This document shows positions 19,782 to 28,778 of a stretch of DNA of 64,000 nt, in pieces (position 1 is the stretch's first letter; each line of letters opens with the position of its first letter). Under the pieces are notes generated by a model. The model had not been told where the DNA came from and ran no database searches. It saw only the letters and a program-made list of their open reading frames with translations. Origin of the DNA: Thiomicrorhabdus sp. (lineage in GTDB: Bacteria > Pseudomonadota > Gammaproteobacteria > Thiomicrospirales > Thiomicrospiraceae); assembly GCF_963662555.1 (NCBI RefSeq), contig NZ_OY759719.1, positions 2,190,985-2,254,984 on the forward strand, written 5' to 3'. Position numbers and translations under genes: made by a program.

Positions 19782-20695
19782 TGCTAACTCAACATATTGC
19801 CGAAATGGGCATAAATGACATTTGGATTATCGCCACTGCGAGCTTAGTTGCAGCCTCTTCTGCTTTAGTTGGTGTGTTTTTAATTTTACGCCGCCAAGCC
19901 TTAATTGGAGATGCCATCAGTCACTCGGTTTTACTGGGTATCGTATTAGCCTTTTTATTAACTGAGAGTCGCTCTTTACCCGTTATGTTAAGCGGTGCCG
20001 TTGTAATAGGTTTACTCACCGCTTGGTTAAGTAATACCTTACATCAAGTCAGTAAACTACAAAGTGATGCGAGTATTGGGATCGTATTTACCCTGTTTTT
20101 TGCCACTGGCGTTATTTTAGTTTCTCTCTATGCCGGGCAAATTGACCTTGACCAAGAATGCGTTTTGTACGGTGAAATTGCCTTTGTGCCATTTGACACC
20201 ATCACATTAGGCGGCCTTGAACACGGTTGGGAGCTAGGCCCTAGAGCTTTTTGGGGAATCGGCACGGTATTTATAATTGTGTTGGTGAGTATATTAATAG
20301 GATTTAAACGACTTGAAACCATTGCCTTTCACCCCAGTCTTGCCGCTTCTTTAGGGATTAATGTCGTATTTTGGCATTACTTTTTAATGACCTTAGTCTC
20401 TATGACAACGGTTGCTTCGTTTGATGCGGTAGGTGCTATTTTGGTGGTTGCTTTACTGGTTATACCAGCTAGCTCAGCTTATCTATTAGCTGCATCACTT
20501 AAATCTATGCTTTGGATTGCCATTGCTTATTCTCAAGCCGCTGTGGTGGTAGGTTATGCAGTAGCATTTTTGATTGATAGCTCAATTTCGGCCTCAATTG
20601 CTGTGAGTGCAGGTGTGCTGTTTTTGATTACCGTAATTATTCAGCAAATTCAAAAATCAATAAAGCGTAAATCGTTGGTCGTCGTTACTTCATAA
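19781..20695 (+). CDS. troD: Metal ABC transporter permease
   Basis: 304-residue ABC-3 integral membrane permease with about eight or nine hydrophobic helices. It repeats the family motif GDAISHSVLLG near residue 47, matching the GDALAHAALPG of TroC, so the two permeases probably form a heterodimer. It has no C-terminal regulatory domain. Start overlaps the troC stop. Last gene of the unit; convergent with the HAD phosphatase, with a 30-bp perfect palindrome between. Confidence 0.94.
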   Translation: MLTQHIAEMGINDIWIIATASLVAASSALVGVFLILRRQALIGDAISHSVLLGIVLAFLLTESRSLPVMLSGAVVIGLLTAWLSNTLHQVSKLQSDASIGIVFTLFFATGVILVSLYAGQIDLDQECVLYGEIAFVPFDTITLGGLEHGWELGPRAFWGIGTVFIIVLVSILIGFKRLETIAFHPSLAASLGINVVFWHYFLMTLVSMTTVASFDAVGAILVVALLVIPASSAYLLAASLKSMLWIAIAYSQAAVVVGYAVAFLIDSSISASIAVSAGVLFLITVIIQQIQKSIKRKSLVVVTS

Positions 20696-20722
20696 TGCAT
20701 TGGCATTCAAAAAATTCCATAC

Positions 20723-20752
20723 ATTCAATTTACCAGGCCTGGTAAATTGAAT
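20723..20752. repeat. 30-bp perfect palindrome containing TACCAGGCCTGGTA
   Basis: The 14-bp core (20731-20744) is extended by ATTCAATT on the left and its exact complement on the right. It lies between convergent troD and the HAD gene, 2 bases from the latter's stop. It could also form a bidirectional RNA hairpin, but has no T-run. Confidence 0.9.
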
Positions 20753-20754
20753 AG

Positions 20755-21642
20755 CTAAATCAGTAAAGTTGCCTTTAAATATTCTGCAACGCCATCTTGC
20801 GCGTTTGATTTAGCCATAGCAAGCTCAGGAAAAAGTGATTTAACACTTTCACTCGCATTATGCATAACCACACCATGCCCAACCAAAGCCAACATCTCTT
20901 TATCATTCATACCATCACCTAACGCCATCACATTTTCAGCATTGATATTGCGTTGTTGCAAAATCATTTGTAAAGCCTGCCCTTTCGATACCCCTAAATT
21001 CATGATTTCTAAATATTCGGGAGAGGTAAACGTAATATACAGTTGGTCACCAACCTCTTGGGTTAGCCTTTTTTCTAGATCTTGCAAAACAGAATGTTCA
21101 GCGGTGAAGTAAATCTTATCAATGTGATTTAAATCGATTTGTGAAAAATCTCTAAACTTATATTCAAATCCTGACTCTTCATGAATGGCCAGCAAAGATT
21201 CATGTGGCTCTTCAACTAACCACAAATCTTGTTGATAAATATTTCGATGAATATCAAAATTTTGCGACAACTCTAATACTCGCTCAACAAGGTTTGCTGG
21301 CATGTGATTCTCATAAAGCAATCTACCTTTATGATCGTGAACTCTGGCACCATTTGAAGTAATTAAACACATTTCTACACCAATCTGTTCGGCAATTAAA
21401 TAAACATCTTGGTAGTGTCGCCCCGTGGCCAACATAAATGGCGTGCCTTGTTTAACTAAGTCATGAACAGCCTGTTTAGTTTTAGCTGTTAATTTATGTT
21501 CTGGGTTTAATAGAGTTCCATCTAAGTCAGAGACAACAAGATGAATATTGTTCTGAAATGAAATCTGAGGTGAGTCATTGGAAAAGGTATTGAATGAGGT
21601 TTTGATTAAATTTGATCTGTTTTTTATTTTTGGTGTCTTCAT
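20755..21642 (-). CDS. Cof-type HAD-IIB family phosphatase
   Basis: 295 residues. The catalytic motif DLDGTL holds D39 and D41; the LATGRHY motif, a C2B-type cap domain and motif IV GDGMNDKEML follow. This class dephosphorylates sugar phosphates, flavin or pyridoxal phosphate; the substrate cannot be read here. An N-terminal stretch of ~33 residues before the first strand is longer than usual and polar, with no alternative Met before the core. A palindrome lies 28 bases upstream of the start. Confidence 0.88.
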   Translation of the reverse strand: MKTPKIKNRSNLIKTSFNTFSNDSPQISFQNNIHLVVSDLDGTLLNPEHKLTAKTKQAVHDLVKQGTPFMLATGRHYQDVYLIAEQIGVEMCLITSNGARVHDHKGRLLYENHMPANLVERVLELSQNFDIHRNIYQQDLWLVEEPHESLLAIHEESGFEYKFRDFSQIDLNHIDKIYFTAEHSVLQDLEKRLTQEVGDQLYITFTSPEYLEIMNLGVSKGQALQMILQQRNINAENVMALGDGMNDKEMLALVGHGVVMHNASESVKSLFPELAMAKSNAQDGVAEYLKATLLI

Positions 21643-21669
21643 AAATTAGCTTTAACTCATACTCTATTT

Positions 21670-21683
21670 TACCAGGCCTGGTA
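21670..21683. repeat. Perfect palindrome TACCAGGCCTGGTA
   Basis: Copy between the bfd-like gene and the HAD phosphatase gene. It is followed by ACCT...AGGT and, further on, AAAAGGTA, loosely like the tail of the 51-nt units. Confidence 0.9.
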
Positions 21684-21758
21684 CCTCAAACAGGTGCTGA
21701 TAAAAGGTAATACAAATCATTTTTATCTATTAAAATTTAACTGGATTTAATTACTATT

Positions 21759-22031
21759 CTAGTTTGTTTTGTCTGCTGATAACTGCTCTTTATGCTCTTC
21801 AACTAACTCAATTAAACGCTCTACTTGACGAATACAGCAACCACTTCCCTGGCAAGCATAAGTTTGGTTACTAACCTCGTCTAGTGTTTTAGCCCCGTTT
21901 AAAACACTGTCTATAATTTCTTGTTTTGGCACGTCATAACAGACACAAACATTTCGTGATAGATTTTTACTGAGCTCTCTTGGTAAAGCGTTTTGCTCAT
22001 TATCTGGATGACACTCTTCAGAATTTGACAT
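21759..22031 (-). CDS. Bacterioferritin-associated ferredoxin-like (2Fe-2S) protein
   Basis: About 90 residues. A BFD-like [2Fe-2S] domain spans roughly residues 28-75, with CVCYD and, after a helix, ACQGSGCC. BFD ferredoxins reduce bacterioferritin iron or serve as domains of nitrite reductases and NifU. The N-terminal 27 residues are polar and unconserved. The ATG at 22031 is preferred over an in-frame TTG at 22043; neither has a clear Shine-Dalgarno. No bacterioferritin gene is in the window. It starts 24 bases after the GGDEF gene stop, hinting at co-transcription. Confidence 0.8.
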   Translation of the reverse strand: MSNSEECHPDNEQNALPRELSKNLSRNVCVCYDVPKQEIIDSVLNGAKTLDEVSNQTYACQGSGCCIRQVERLIELVEEHKEQLSADKTN

Positions 22032-22055
22032 AGTTGGTTTCAAAAAAATTATTAA

Positions 22056-23225
22056 CTAATCGCTTTGTACGTCATTGGCGCTCTCTTGGTTTTGAGAACA
22101 TACAATAATCTTATTTCTTCCTGATTTTTTAGCCTTATACAGAGCCCTATCCGCATTGATATATAAATCTTCATCCGTCAAGATATCATCAGAATAATGA
22201 ATAGCAACACCCGCTGAAAACGTAACAATCTGATTTTCTATATTACCCTTGTGCTCAATTTTTTTATTAATCAGTTCTTCTTTTAGTTTATTTAAGATAT
22301 ATAAACCATCTTCAACTTTATCTATAACGGTAATTACTGCAAACTCTTCGCCACCTAATCTAAAACCATATTCACTTGCTCTACGCATGACCTTTTGCAT
22401 TAACTGACCAAAAACAGAAAGAACAATATCCCCTTTTGGATGTCCATATCTATCGTTATATTGTTTAAAATAATCAATATCTAAAACGGCTAACATCAAT
22501 AACTTTCCATCACGAATACTTCTACGCAACTCTTTTTTTAAAGCTTCATCAAAACTTCTTCGGTTTTTTAATCCTGTTAAATCATCGGTAGTTATTAAAC
22601 CATTTAACCTTAGGGTATTCACACGTAAAAAGCGTAATAAATAAATCCAAATAAAGATAAAGATAACCATTAAAAAGACTATCCAAAAAACAAAAAAATT
22701 ATACTCATTTTTATGTTCTTGTTCTAAAACCTCTGATTTATCAGACAAGATTTTTAAAGCTTGCTCAATCTGTTGAGCATATAAAAGCTTGAGTTTAGAG
22801 TACTCACTTGAAAAAAGCTTGTCTCTAGCTTGATCAGTTCTGCCAGAAGACGCATCATTCATTGCCTTTTTCTCTATGATCATTAAACGGTTATTAACTT
22901 CATAGGAAGATTCAAAAAGCTCTTTTAGAGAGGGTTCTAAGACAAGAATATTAATTAAGGTGCTATCTAACTTATTAGTTATATCATCATAGCGTTCTAA
23001 CCAAGTTGGATCTTGCTCAATGGTGTACATTCTTGCAGACATAGTCAAACCTTCGTCAAAATAAACAACTTGGCTTGCTAACCCTCTTGCTTTATTTAGC
23101 TTATCTGCAGAATTTAAGTAACCTTCAAAATGGTACAAAAGTAATGAAATGGAAGAGAACGTTATAACAATAGCGATACTTAAAATTAATAATATATTTT
23201 TTTGATAAACCTTAGTTTTCTTCAT
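22056..23225 (-). CDS. Diguanylate cyclase with helical periplasmic sensor
   Basis: 389 residues. One membrane helix near 10-32, then a ~140-residue periplasmic all-helical sensor like the four-helix-bundle (4HB_MCP-type) modules, a second helix near 174-196, and a C-terminal GGDEF domain (about 210-380). The active-site loop is RLGGEEF, a canonical form, so c-di-GMP synthesis is expected. The residues where an RxxD inhibitory site would lie read RASE, so product inhibition may be lost. It sits among a PilZ-like gene and a second diguanylate cyclase on the same strand. Confidence 0.92.
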   Translation of the reverse strand: MKKTKVYQKNILLILSIAIVITFSSISLLLYHFEGYLNSADKLNKARGLASQVVYFDEGLTMSARMYTIEQDPTWLERYDDITNKLDSTLINILVLEPSLKELFESSYEVNNRLMIIEKKAMNDASSGRTDQARDKLFSSEYSKLKLLYAQQIEQALKILSDKSEVLEQEHKNEYNFFVFWIVFLMVIFIFIWIYLLRFLRVNTLRLNGLITTDDLTGLKNRRSFDEALKKELRRSIRDGKLLMLAVLDIDYFKQYNDRYGHPKGDIVLSVFGQLMQKVMRRASEYGFRLGGEEFAVITVIDKVEDGLYILNKLKEELINKKIEHKGNIENQIVTFSAGVAIHYSDDILTDEDLYINADRALYKAKKSGRNKIIVCSQNQESANDVQSD

Positions 23226-23335
23226 GAACTCTTCATCTTTAAACGACTTTTATTTTTGTGTGTTTATTTTAAATTACAAATTTTCTAAATTGTTTTGTTG
23301 CTTACCAATTTGTTAACCGAGCAAGTTCATCGATT

Positions 23336-24250
23336 TTAATCATGATTAACTTGATGAAAAGCCAATTCTTGCGCCATTAAAAACCTGACAATATGTGCAC
23401 TATCTTCTGAACTGATCTCTTCAAATTGAAAAGCGGTTCTATTGTAGCTTAATTTATCTGTCTGGCTGGTTTGATACACACAAAAAGCCTTGGCAAAAAT
23501 AAACGTCTCTTCAAGTTTTAACAACACGCACACTTTTTGATTTAATTCAAAATGCTGTTCACTATAAATAGCAAAACCGCCCTCACCTAGATTTACTTTT
23601 TCATGATTCCAATTATCGGTATCGGACAATTTTTTGTGTACTTTTTTGAGTTTGAGCAATAGAGTTTCGTAAGCATTTAACTTTTTAGTTAAGGTAACAA
23701 TAATCTGGGCTAGCCAATTGCCCTTTTCTGCTAATACATCAAGACCACTTATATAGTGATGAAGACTAAAAAGCTTAATGTGGCTTTGACCATAAATAAA
23801 TATATTACTTCCCAAACGGTTCTTCATTACATCTATTAATTCATCAATATGTAAATCAATTCTGTTTGAAAACGCCTGAAGTAAGGGTAGAATTTTGGAT
23901 GATTTTTTAGAGCTCGGTATAATAAAACGTTGTTGGTCATACCAGTATTGCTGATATTGATCAGACTTTAAAACATCATCACCCTCTATAAGAGATTCCA
24001 ATAACCAAACCATAAAATCCAGTTTTTGATTTAACCCTAAAAAAACCTCTACACTACCGTTTTGAACATGATCAGAATCTTTAAAAATTTGTTCTAAAGA
24101 TTCATTAAGTACTTTTAAATCCTGCTTTTCAGAAGGACTAATGATTTTACTTTTATCCGTTTGAAAACATTCCTGCTCACTGCTCATTGACTCTAAGTAG
24201 TAAGGTAAGCTCACATCAAAACGAAAAAACATTCTTTTTTCACTTGCCAT
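23336..24250 (-). CDS. PilZ-like c-di-GMP-binding protein
   Basis: 304 residues, soluble. The N-terminus carries a FFRF motif (residues 8-11) like the arginine motif that opens many PilZ domains. A long helical middle (about 45-205) follows, and the C-terminal ~85 residues look like a PilZ barrel with NLGEGGFAI in place of the usual D/NxSxxG. The serine is replaced by Gly, and the arginine motif is far from the barrel, so c-di-GMP binding is plausible but not certain. The location between two diguanylate cyclases supports a signalling role. Confidence 0.68.
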   Translation of the reverse strand: MASEKRMFFRFDVSLPYYLESMSSEQECFQTDKSKIISPSEKQDLKVLNESLEQIFKDSDHVQNGSVEVFLGLNQKLDFMVWLLESLIEGDDVLKSDQYQQYWYDQQRFIIPSSKKSSKILPLLQAFSNRIDLHIDELIDVMKNRLGSNIFIYGQSHIKLFSLHHYISGLDVLAEKGNWLAQIIVTLTKKLNAYETLLLKLKKVHKKLSDTDNWNHEKVNLGEGGFAIYSEQHFELNQKVCVLLKLEETFIFAKAFCVYQTSQTDKLSYNRTAFQFEEISSEDSAHIVRFLMAQELAFHQVNHD

Positions 24251-24286
24251 TTATACACCAGACTCTTGATATCAACTCACAAAGAG

Positions 24287-26035
24287 CTATTCATTAAACT
24301 TGCAAACATTTGTGATAGGGCTATTTTTTGCTTTTTTAAGAGCTTGATGTAAAAACTTAATCAACTCTTGGAACTTTTGCCCTTTTACATACTCAACAAC
24401 GCCGATTGTTAAACTTAGAGGATTATCTACATGAAAGTCAGTTGCCTCTATAACCTGGCTAATTTTTTGAGCTCTTAAGTAGGCATCATCAATCAAGGTA
24501 TTTGGCATCACAACTAAAAATTCCTCACCATCATAACGACCGACTAGATCAACACTTCTAAGCTGGCTTCCAATCAATAAAGCAATATCTTGTAACACCG
24601 CGTCACCAAATTCATAACCTTTATCTTCATAAACCTTTTTAAAATGATTCACATCCAAAATAAGTACCGAAAATATCTCGTCAAATTGATTTGCTCGGTT
24701 CATTAGCTCAACAATACGGTCCATTAATAATGAACGATTTGCTGTCTTGGTTAAATCATCTTTAGAGGCTAAAGCATCTAATTTAAGATTAAGTTTATTA
24801 AGTTTGTTGTTTTTTTCTAAAACTTGCTTTTCAAGCTCAATATTTAAATCATTTAAATCATCATTAATGGCTATTAAACCATCATGATAGCGAATAAAGC
24901 CTCTATAAAACATCAATGAGATAAACGATGACACAATTAAAGAAATTAACATTGATAACCATGTAATTTTTTGTAAATGTCGCACTCTTTGTTGATGCTG
25001 GTTTTTTATATGATTCTCACGACTGCTAAAACTTCTCTTTAATGCTTCTGGATAAAACCCACTCCCAATAATCCAATTGCTATATGGCACTTTCTCAACA
25101 AAAGCTAACTTATTTTCTTTTAATCCCGTTTTAGGGTTTATCCAAAAATATGAGATAAAATTCTGTTTTTTACTGTCAATTTGCTTTACTATTTTTATGT
25201 ATAGTCTGTTTAAATCTTTATTTTTTGAATCGTGGATATTTTTATTAACAATATCAGGGCGTGCATTATTCACTAACATAGTGCCTTCTGAATCCAACAC
25301 AAAAAAGTAACTCGACTCACCTTTACCAATTTGATTAATCGCTTCTATTAAGTGACTATTCGTTTGTTTTTCAGCTGTATCCAGATATTCACTAGAACCC
25401 AAATACCAGTTATAAATACCAAAGTCTTTTACATAGGCAAGTTGCTTAAACTGCTTATCAATTGACTCATTAGGTTTGGTAAAAGTATCCCAAAGAAAAC
25501 CATGTCCTTGAGTTTGAGCAATGGCAATCTCTTCTCTAATGATTTTTCGGCCTGTCGCATCCTCAAAATCAAGAATAGAAGAACCTTCTAAATGTTTTAA
25601 ATAGTGAGGTGCTAGCTGAAAGTTACCCTTATAGTCTAATATCCATATAAAACTTTCTCCGTTATTCCAAACTAAGGGTCTTAAAGCCTCAATAATCATC
25701 TTTTTAAGTTCGGCTTCTGGCATTTTTTTAACATAATAGTTATATAAAGTAATCGCTATTCGATGAGCATCCTCTACTCTACGTTGAATTCGGTCATGTA
25801 ATTTCTGATTAATAATGGATTGTCTATAGCTGACTAAATCAACCATATTGTCGACTTTTGAACGGATGCGAGATTTTTCTGTTTCTAGGTAATCGAGTTC
25901 GATTTGAGCCTGAGCTCTTTGATAAGTATCTTTTTCTGAATTAATGACTAACGATGAAATAAAGAAAACAGTCAATGGAATTAAAACAACAGGGCCTAAC
26001 GCCAACAATTGAATAAACTTTTTGCTATTTTTCAT
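24287..26035 (-). CDS. Cache-domain diguanylate cyclase with DGEEF motif
   Basis: 582 residues from the ATG at 26035, which has AAGGGTG upstream; an in-frame TTG at 26062 is less likely. A membrane helix near 10-32 leads to a large periplasmic double-Cache region (about 60-335, with IWILDYKGNFQLAPH and YNWYLGSSEYLD segments), a second helix near 355-380, a coiled coil, and a GGDEF domain (about 415-575). The active loop is DGEEF: the first Gly is Asp. An RxxD inhibitory site (RSVD) sits five residues before it. Activity is likely but the motif change makes it worth testing. Ligand unknown. Confidence 0.9.
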   Translation of the reverse strand: MKNSKKFIQLLALGPVVLIPLTVFFISSLVINSEKDTYQRAQAQIELDYLETEKSRIRSKVDNMVDLVSYRQSIINQKLHDRIQRRVEDAHRIAITLYNYYVKKMPEAELKKMIIEALRPLVWNNGESFIWILDYKGNFQLAPHYLKHLEGSSILDFEDATGRKIIREEIAIAQTQGHGFLWDTFTKPNESIDKQFKQLAYVKDFGIYNWYLGSSEYLDTAEKQTNSHLIEAINQIGKGESSYFFVLDSEGTMLVNNARPDIVNKNIHDSKNKDLNRLYIKIVKQIDSKKQNFISYFWINPKTGLKENKLAFVEKVPYSNWIIGSGFYPEALKRSFSSRENHIKNQHQQRVRHLQKITWLSMLISLIVSSFISLMFYRGFIRYHDGLIAINDDLNDLNIELEKQVLEKNNKLNKLNLKLDALASKDDLTKTANRSLLMDRIVELMNRANQFDEIFSVLILDVNHFKKVYEDKGYEFGDAVLQDIALLIGSQLRSVDLVGRYDGEEFLVVMPNTLIDDAYLRAQKISQVIEATDFHVDNPLSLTIGVVEYVKGQKFQELIKFLHQALKKAKNSPITNVCKFNE

Positions 26036-26265
26036 AAAGCACACCCTTAATATTTTCAGCAAATGGGAAATATTTCAGTAACAGTTTATTTTGATCGCTC
26101 ACTTGGCACATAGTTACCATTTACTTTATTATCTTTAAGGCCTTAAAACACTTCAATCTTCTCATTAAAAGCTAATGATTGCCATCATCTTTTAGAAAAA
26201 TAGCATGATGAAATCAATGATAAAATCAATTTCATGTTCTTTTTCAGTCCATAGATTCAATTAAT

Positions 26266-26292
26266 AAAAAAGCACCCTAAAGGTGCTTTTTT
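26266..26292. terminator. Bidirectional intrinsic terminator
   Basis: GCACC/GGTGC stem with a 5-base loop, flanked by A6 and T6, so it works on either strand. It lies 23 bases after the SulP gene stop (minus strand). Confidence 0.85.
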
Positions 26293-26315
26293 CTCAACAA
26301 ATATACACAACCATT

Positions 26316-27902
26316 TTATTTATCTGCTTTTCCACTGGTTGAGACATGATAATGCGGATCTTCGGAAACATTCACCTCTATAAGCTCTTTAGCATCTTCT
26401 AACAATACCTGACACTCTGGGCTCAAGTGCTGAAGTGTTAATTTTTTACCCGCCGCTAAATACTTTTTGGTTAATCCATTAATCGCTTCAATTCCTGTAT
26501 GGTCATAAACGCGAGAGTGCATAAAATCAATTCTTACACAGTCTGGGTCATTCTTAGGGTCAAACATATCGACAAAGTTCTGAGCAGAGGCAAAAAACAG
26601 TGGCCCTTGAACTTTATATGTTTTGGTTAATTTACCGTCTATCTCTTCAGTCGTTTCTTCCAAAAGAATACGTTGAGCATGTTCCCAAGCAAAAACTAAT
26701 GCTGCAACAATGACACCGGCGATAACGGCAATTGCCAAATCATACATCACGGTTAAAAGCGTAACTAACACCATTACAAACGCATCACTTTTGGTCATAC
26801 CTCGCATAATGTTCCAACTTGACCAGTTAAATGTAGCAATGACCACAAAAAACATTAATCCAACCAAGGCTCCAATTGGCACTTTCTCAATCCAAGGTGA
26901 TGCGACTAGCACAATCAGCAGTAATGTGAATGCCGCTGTAATTCCAGACAAACGCCCTCTACCACCAGAATTAACATTAATCATTGATTGCCCAATCAAG
27001 GCACAACCACCCATGGTTCCAAATGCTCCTGCAGTGCAGTTTGCCGCACCTAATGCAATACACTCTTTATTTGCTTTACCACGTGTTTCAGTAATATCGT
27101 CAATTAACGTCATCGTTAACAAAGATTCAACTGAGCCAACAATAGTTAAAATCACCGCATACGGCAAAATAACCCATAAGGTTTGAAGAGACCAAAACCC
27201 TTCTGGTAGAGTAGTAAACCAACTTAACCCCTGAAAACCACCGTCAGTACCATCACCGTAAACTAATGACTCTAATGTGCCTGAAACTGATGCTTTATCA
27301 CCCACGGTAATGGCATTAATATCAAAGAAAACAACCGCTAAAGAGACTAATATAATAGCCGCCAAAGCTGAAGGAACCGCTTTGGTAATTTTAGGTAAAA
27401 GATAAATAATCGCTAAGGTGGCTACAATAATCATTATCATGATATTTAAGCTATCACCACTTAACCAAGCACCAGAAGAGTCTTTAAACTGTGTAAATTG
27501 AGCAAATAAAATAATTAAAGCCAAACCATTTACAAAACCAAGCATAACTGGGCTAGGTACCATCCTAATAAATCGCCCCCACTTCATTATCCCAATAAAT
27601 ATCTGAAAGATACCCATCATAATGACTGCTAAAAACAGGAAGTGAACGCCATGTTCCATAACTAAATGCATCATAACCACTGCTAAAGAACCAGCAGCAG
27701 CAGTAATCATTCCTGGACGACCACCAAACACCGCAGTAATCATACCCACAATAATAGCCGCGTATAAACCCACTAAAGGGTGAACACCTGCAACAAAGGC
27801 AAAGGCTACCGCTTCAGGCACTAGAGCAAGGGCAACGGTAATCCCTGACAAGGTATCATTTTTATAGTTTTGCCAGTGAAATGGCTGACTTGGATCGCTC
27901 AT
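26316..27902 (-). CDS. SulP family anion transporter with STAS domain
   Basis: 528 residues. About a dozen membrane helices (residues ~15-420) with the SulP signatures GITVALALVPEAVAFA and GLYAAIIVG. A C-terminal STAS domain (about 435-520) contains the RVYDHTGIEAI loop. SulP proteins carry sulfate, bicarbonate, dicarboxylates or other anions, often with Na+ or H+. The short length and absent cys genes leave sulfate and bicarbonate both open. In an autotroph with periplasmic carbonic anhydrase (34.1 kb), bicarbonate uptake is attractive, but that is inference. Confidence 0.9.
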   Translation of the reverse strand: MSDPSQPFHWQNYKNDTLSGITVALALVPEAVAFAFVAGVHPLVGLYAAIIVGMITAVFGGRPGMITAAAGSLAVVMMHLVMEHGVHFLFLAVIMMGIFQIFIGIMKWGRFIRMVPSPVMLGFVNGLALIILFAQFTQFKDSSGAWLSGDSLNIMIMIIVATLAIIYLLPKITKAVPSALAAIILVSLAVVFFDINAITVGDKASVSGTLESLVYGDGTDGGFQGLSWFTTLPEGFWSLQTLWVILPYAVILTIVGSVESLLTMTLIDDITETRGKANKECIALGAANCTAGAFGTMGGCALIGQSMINVNSGGRGRLSGITAAFTLLLIVLVASPWIEKVPIGALVGLMFFVVIATFNWSSWNIMRGMTKSDAFVMVLVTLLTVMYDLAIAVIAGVIVAALVFAWEHAQRILLEETTEEIDGKLTKTYKVQGPLFFASAQNFVDMFDPKNDPDCVRIDFMHSRVYDHTGIEAINGLTKKYLAAGKKLTLQHLSPECQVLLEDAKELIEVNVSEDPHYHVSTSGKADK

Positions 27903-28005
27903 GAAAACTCCTAAAATTTAATGTGTGCAAATTTTAACAAAAACACAGTACAATTGTCGGATATTCAATGCCTTAGTTGGCTAAATCAAGCGTTAGGATA
28001 GAGTT

Positions 28006-28149
28006 ATGTGGATTCACCATATTGGCGAAATTGCGATAGGATTTTTTGTATTACTTATTTTGATCCATTTTGGATTGCACTTTTTCTTCAAATACCAAAA
28101 AAAGAAAAAAGATCAACAAAAAGCAAATAGTGCTAAAGACTCTCTTTAA
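28006..28149 (+). CDS. Small single-pass membrane protein, unknown
   Basis: A 47-residue open reading frame with an AGGATAGAG ribosome site just upstream. It has a hydrophobic helix (about residues 7-27, IAIGFFVLLILIHF) and a strongly basic C-terminal tail (KKKKDQQK). It is divergent from the SulP gene and ends 30 bases before a terminator. Length, topology and bounded context support a real gene; I do not recognise a family. Confidence 0.6.
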   Translation: MWIHHIGEIAIGFFVLLILIHFGLHFFFKYQKKKKDQQKANSAKDSL

Positions 28150-28179
28150 CAAATACTCATTAGTTGGGTTTAAAGACAT

Positions 28180-28226
28180 AAAAAAGCCGATTTATCCTAT
28201 GCTCACAAAGGGTAAATCGGCTTTTT
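28180..28226. terminator. Bidirectional intrinsic terminator
   Basis: Long stem (AAAAAGCCGATTTA... with ...TAAATCGGCTTTTT) with a T-run on both strands. It separates the convergent small membrane protein gene and ppnP. Confidence 0.85.
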
Positions 28227-28254
28227 ATCACAAAGTTCTAAGTGAGTTTAGAAC

Positions 28255-28572
28255 TTATTCTGCAATATATGAACAGCAGTAGTCAGCAATATGCTTTACC
28301 TTAATGCCAAATTTAGAGTTGGCAGGTACATCAAAGCTTGAACCATTTGGAATTGCTTTCCACTCTGTTTCACCAGGTAATAACACTTCTACATCACCTG
28401 ATTGCATTTCCATGTTTTCTGCTAATTCAGTACCAAATTCATATTCACCCGGCATCATAATACCTAATGTTTTTTTAGAACCATCAGCAAAAATCACAGT
28501 ACGGCTTGTCACTTTTCCGTCAAAATAAACAGATGCTTCTTTTAATACAGTTACATTTTCAAACTTAGACAT
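28255..28572 (-). CDS. ppnP: Pyrimidine/purine nucleoside phosphorylase
   Basis: 105-residue single-domain cupin of the PpnP/YaiE (DUF1255) family that phosphorolyses several nucleosides to base and ribose-1-phosphate. Family features: [14 protein letters not shown] near the N-terminus, the GEYEFGT segment, EVLLPGE, and the C-terminal ADYCCSYI. Length is slightly longer than the ~94-residue average. It is a single-gene unit with its own terminator. Confidence 0.92.
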   Translation of the reverse strand: MSKFENVTVLKEASVYFDGKVTSRTVIFADGSKKTLGIMMPGEYEFGTELAENMEMQSGDVEVLLPGETEWKAIPNGSSFDVPANSKFGIKVKHIADYCCSYIAE

Positions 28573-28745
28573 AATATTTCTCTTTTATAAAACTAAAATC
28601 TGGCGGATTATAGCAAACAAGTTTATTCTAAACCTATTAAAAACTATTTATTATATCGTCATATATAACCTTATAAATAGCCAAAATTCCCTAAGCTTTT
28701 ATAGGTTACAACTGCGGTTATTGGCACAATAACTATAAGGCCTGA

Positions 28746-28778
28746 AACATAAAACATCCATTTTGGATGCTTTATGTT
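28746..28778 (-). terminator. Hairpin terminator overlapping the gloA stop
   Basis: Fifteen-base arms matching at 14 positions around a TTT loop. The hairpin includes the gloA stop codon, so gene end and terminator share sequence. Confidence 0.7.

Noticed and set aside
20723..20752. Palindrome copies interpreted as intrinsic terminators
   Set aside because: They can form hairpins but lack a following T-run and also occur inside reading frames, so termination is not their general role.
26710..27186. 158-residue plus-strand frame within the SulP gene
   Set aside because: Antisense shadow of hydrophobic codons; composition is Ile/Thr/Pro-rich with no domain.
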